Assembly: GCA_964428885.1 (NCBI GenBank)
Contig: CAYRZP010000063.1
Coordinates: forward strand, 1-12,961
DNA from: JAQVQN01 sp964428885
Lineage (GTDB): Bacteria; Verrucomicrobiota; Kiritimatiellia; RFP12; UBA1067
Direction of reading: 5' to 3'
DNA length: 12,961 nucleotides
This document shows positions 11,979-12,961 of this stretch, one piece after another. Under the pieces are notes generated by a model. It was not told the DNA's origin and ran no database searches. It saw only the letters and a list, made by a program, of their open reading frames with translations. A program made the position numbers and the translations under genes. The first letter of the stretch is position 1; each line of letters starts with the position of its first letter.

Positions 11979-12961
11979 ATGAGCGACAAGAAAGTATCGA
12001 TGGCGGATTTCGAGGATCTGTTGCAAGACCAGTTGAGCGTTTACCACAAGGGTTTCAACCCGGGCGACCGTGTGAGCGGCACGGTCAGCAACATCTCACA
12101 GCAATATGTGACGCTGGATGTGAACGCCAAGCGTGAGGGCTTGGTGCCGATTGCGGACATGACGAACGCGGACGGGACGGTGCGCTGCAAAGTTGGCGAC
12201 AGAGTGGAGGTTACCTTCGCGGGCATGTTGAACGGGACGTTCCTGTTCTCGGGCGGCTTGGGCGCCAAGCAGGTGGTGGACCGCAGTCTGGCGGAGGCCT
12301 ATGATCGGCAGATGCCGGTCGAAGGCAAGGTCGAGAAGGAGATCAACGGCGGCTATGAGGTGTCTGTCTCCGGCAAGCGCGCGTTCTGCCCGTTCTCCCA
12401 GATCAGCCTGTTCCGCCAGGAAGGCGCCGAGTATATCGGAAAGACCTTTAATTTTCTGGTGTCGGAGTATGGCGAGGATGACCGCGGGGCGAATGTCATC
12501 GTCAGCCGCCGCGCGCTGCTTGAAAAAGAGCGCGATGAACAGCGCAAGGGACTTGTCGAAGACTTGCGTGTCGGCATGGTCGCCACCGGCACTGTGACGC
12601 GCATTGTGGACTTCGGCGTGTTTGTGGATCTCGGCGGCGCGGAGGGGCTGATCCCGCTCAAGGAGATCGCTTGGGCGCGTGATGTCAAACCCGAGGATGT
12701 GGTCAAGGCCGGGGACAAGGTGGACGTGCAGATCAAGGATCTGGACTGGGAACGCAACCGCATCTCGCTCAGCCTGCGCGGCGCGCAGGCCGATCCATGG
12801 GACGAAGCGGTGGCGCGTTTCCCGCAGGGCGCGGTGTTTGTCGGCAAGATCACCAAACTGGAGCGCTTCGGAGCGTTCGCCCAGATCGTGCCGGGCGTCG
12901 AGGGGCTGATACCGATCGGCAAGCTCGGCGGCGGGCGGCGCATCATGTCCGCGCGCGAGGT
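11979..12961 (+). CDS. rpsA: Ribosomal protein S1-like multi-S1-domain RNA-binding protein (3' end outside window)
   Basis: The frame is open from ATG 11979 to the window end, 327 residues with no stop. GGAG at 11970-11973, five bases before the ATG, supports the start. Four OB-fold S1 domains are visible: about 27-95 (NPGDRVSGTVSNIS to FAGMLNGTF), 112-178 (MPVEGKVEKEINGGYEVSV), 198-268 (VGMVATGTVTRIVDFGVFVDL to NRISLSLRG) and 283 onward (GAVFVGKITKLERFGAFAQI, cut off). Domain 3 is the most canonical RNA-binding one; domain 2 has the GGYEVSV...RAFCPFSQI pattern seen in domain 2 of bS1. A bS1-type protein holds mRNA on the 30S subunit during initiation. The symbol is tentative, because shorter S1-repeat proteins that are not true bS1 look similar and the domain total is not visible. 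Confidence 0.82.
   Translation, partial: MSDKKVSMADFEDLLQDQLSVYHKGFNPGDRVSGTVSNISQQYVTLDVNAKREGLVPIADMTNADGTVRCKVGDRVEVTFAGMLNGTFLFSGGLGAKQVVDRSLAEAYDRQMPVEGKVEKEINGGYEVSVSGKRAFCPFSQISLFRQEGAEYIGKTFNFLVSEYGEDDRGANVIVSRRALLEKERDEQRKGLVEDLRVGMVATGTVTRIVDFGVFVDLGGAEGLIPLKEIAWARDVKPEDVVKAGDKVDVQIKDLDWERNRISLSLRGAQADPWDEAVARFPQGAVFVGKITKLERFGAFAQIVPGVEGLIPIGKLGGGRRIMSARE

Noticed and set aside
1..12961. tRNA, rRNA, phage, toxin-antitoxin or defence genes
   Set aside because: I looked for cloverleaf patterns, integrase, transposase and small overlapping gene pairs and saw none that could be supported.

Overview
This is a GC-rich bacterial segment holding ordinary, densely packed genes: eleven coding regions, of which nine are complete and two are cut by the window ends. 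Strong Shine-Dalgarno sequences (AAGGAGG-type), a TTGACA promoter and factor-independent terminators show a typical bacterial expression system. An oxygen-protective rubrerythrin and a formate-tetrahydrofolate ligase fit an anaerobic or microaerophilic lifestyle. A Gfo/Idh/MocA oxidoreductase, an Ala/Pro-tailed SecG and a multi-S1 protein would fit the Verrucomicrobia/Lentisphaerota/Kiritimatiellota group. That placement is an inference from general protein character and is weak.

Layout. Bases 1-706 (+): the C-terminal two thirds of a Gfo/Idh/MocA-type oxidoreductase. Bases 861-1439 (+): rubrerythrin, followed by a long palindromic terminator (1451-1490) that can work in both directions. Bases 1500-1609: a small rearranged patch carrying a 63-bp copy of the 3' end of the first gene, flanked by an 11-bp direct repeat. 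Bases 1554-6155 (or 6221) (-): a tight three-gene unit reading leftwards, made of an Orn/Lys/Arg-type PLP decarboxylase, formate-tetrahydrofolate ligase (fhs) and 5-formyltetrahydrofolate cyclo-ligase. Bases 6395-7261 (+): the conserved ribosomal pair rplM-rpsI with its own promoter and terminator. Bases 7343-9460 (+): a RhlB-like DEAD-box RNA helicase with long disordered tails. Bases 9496-10017 (+): a small exported, highly charged protein of unknown function. Bases 10082-11380 (+): histidinol dehydrogenase (hisD). Bases 11392-11742 (-): secG. Bases 11979-12961 (+): the first four S1 domains of a ribosomal protein S1-like protein, cut by the window end.

How the genes fit together. The fhs/cyclo-ligase pair supplies and recycles one-carbon folates: fhs makes 10-formyl-THF from formate, and the cyclo-ligase rescues 5-formyl-THF. 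The amino-acid decarboxylase upstream probably shares their transcript. rplM, rpsI, the helicase and the S1 gene all belong to translation and RNA handling. The secG/S1 intergenic region carries divergent promoters, a 14-bp palindrome and a leader with two hairpins ending in a U-tract.

I did not find a CRISPR array, transposase, phage gene, toxin-antitoxin pair, tRNA or obvious defence system. The least ordinary feature is the 63-bp duplication with its flanking repeats, which now supplies the last 12 codons of the cyclo-ligase gene. Other points are a cationic amphipathic N-terminus on the helicase and the structured leader of the S1 gene.
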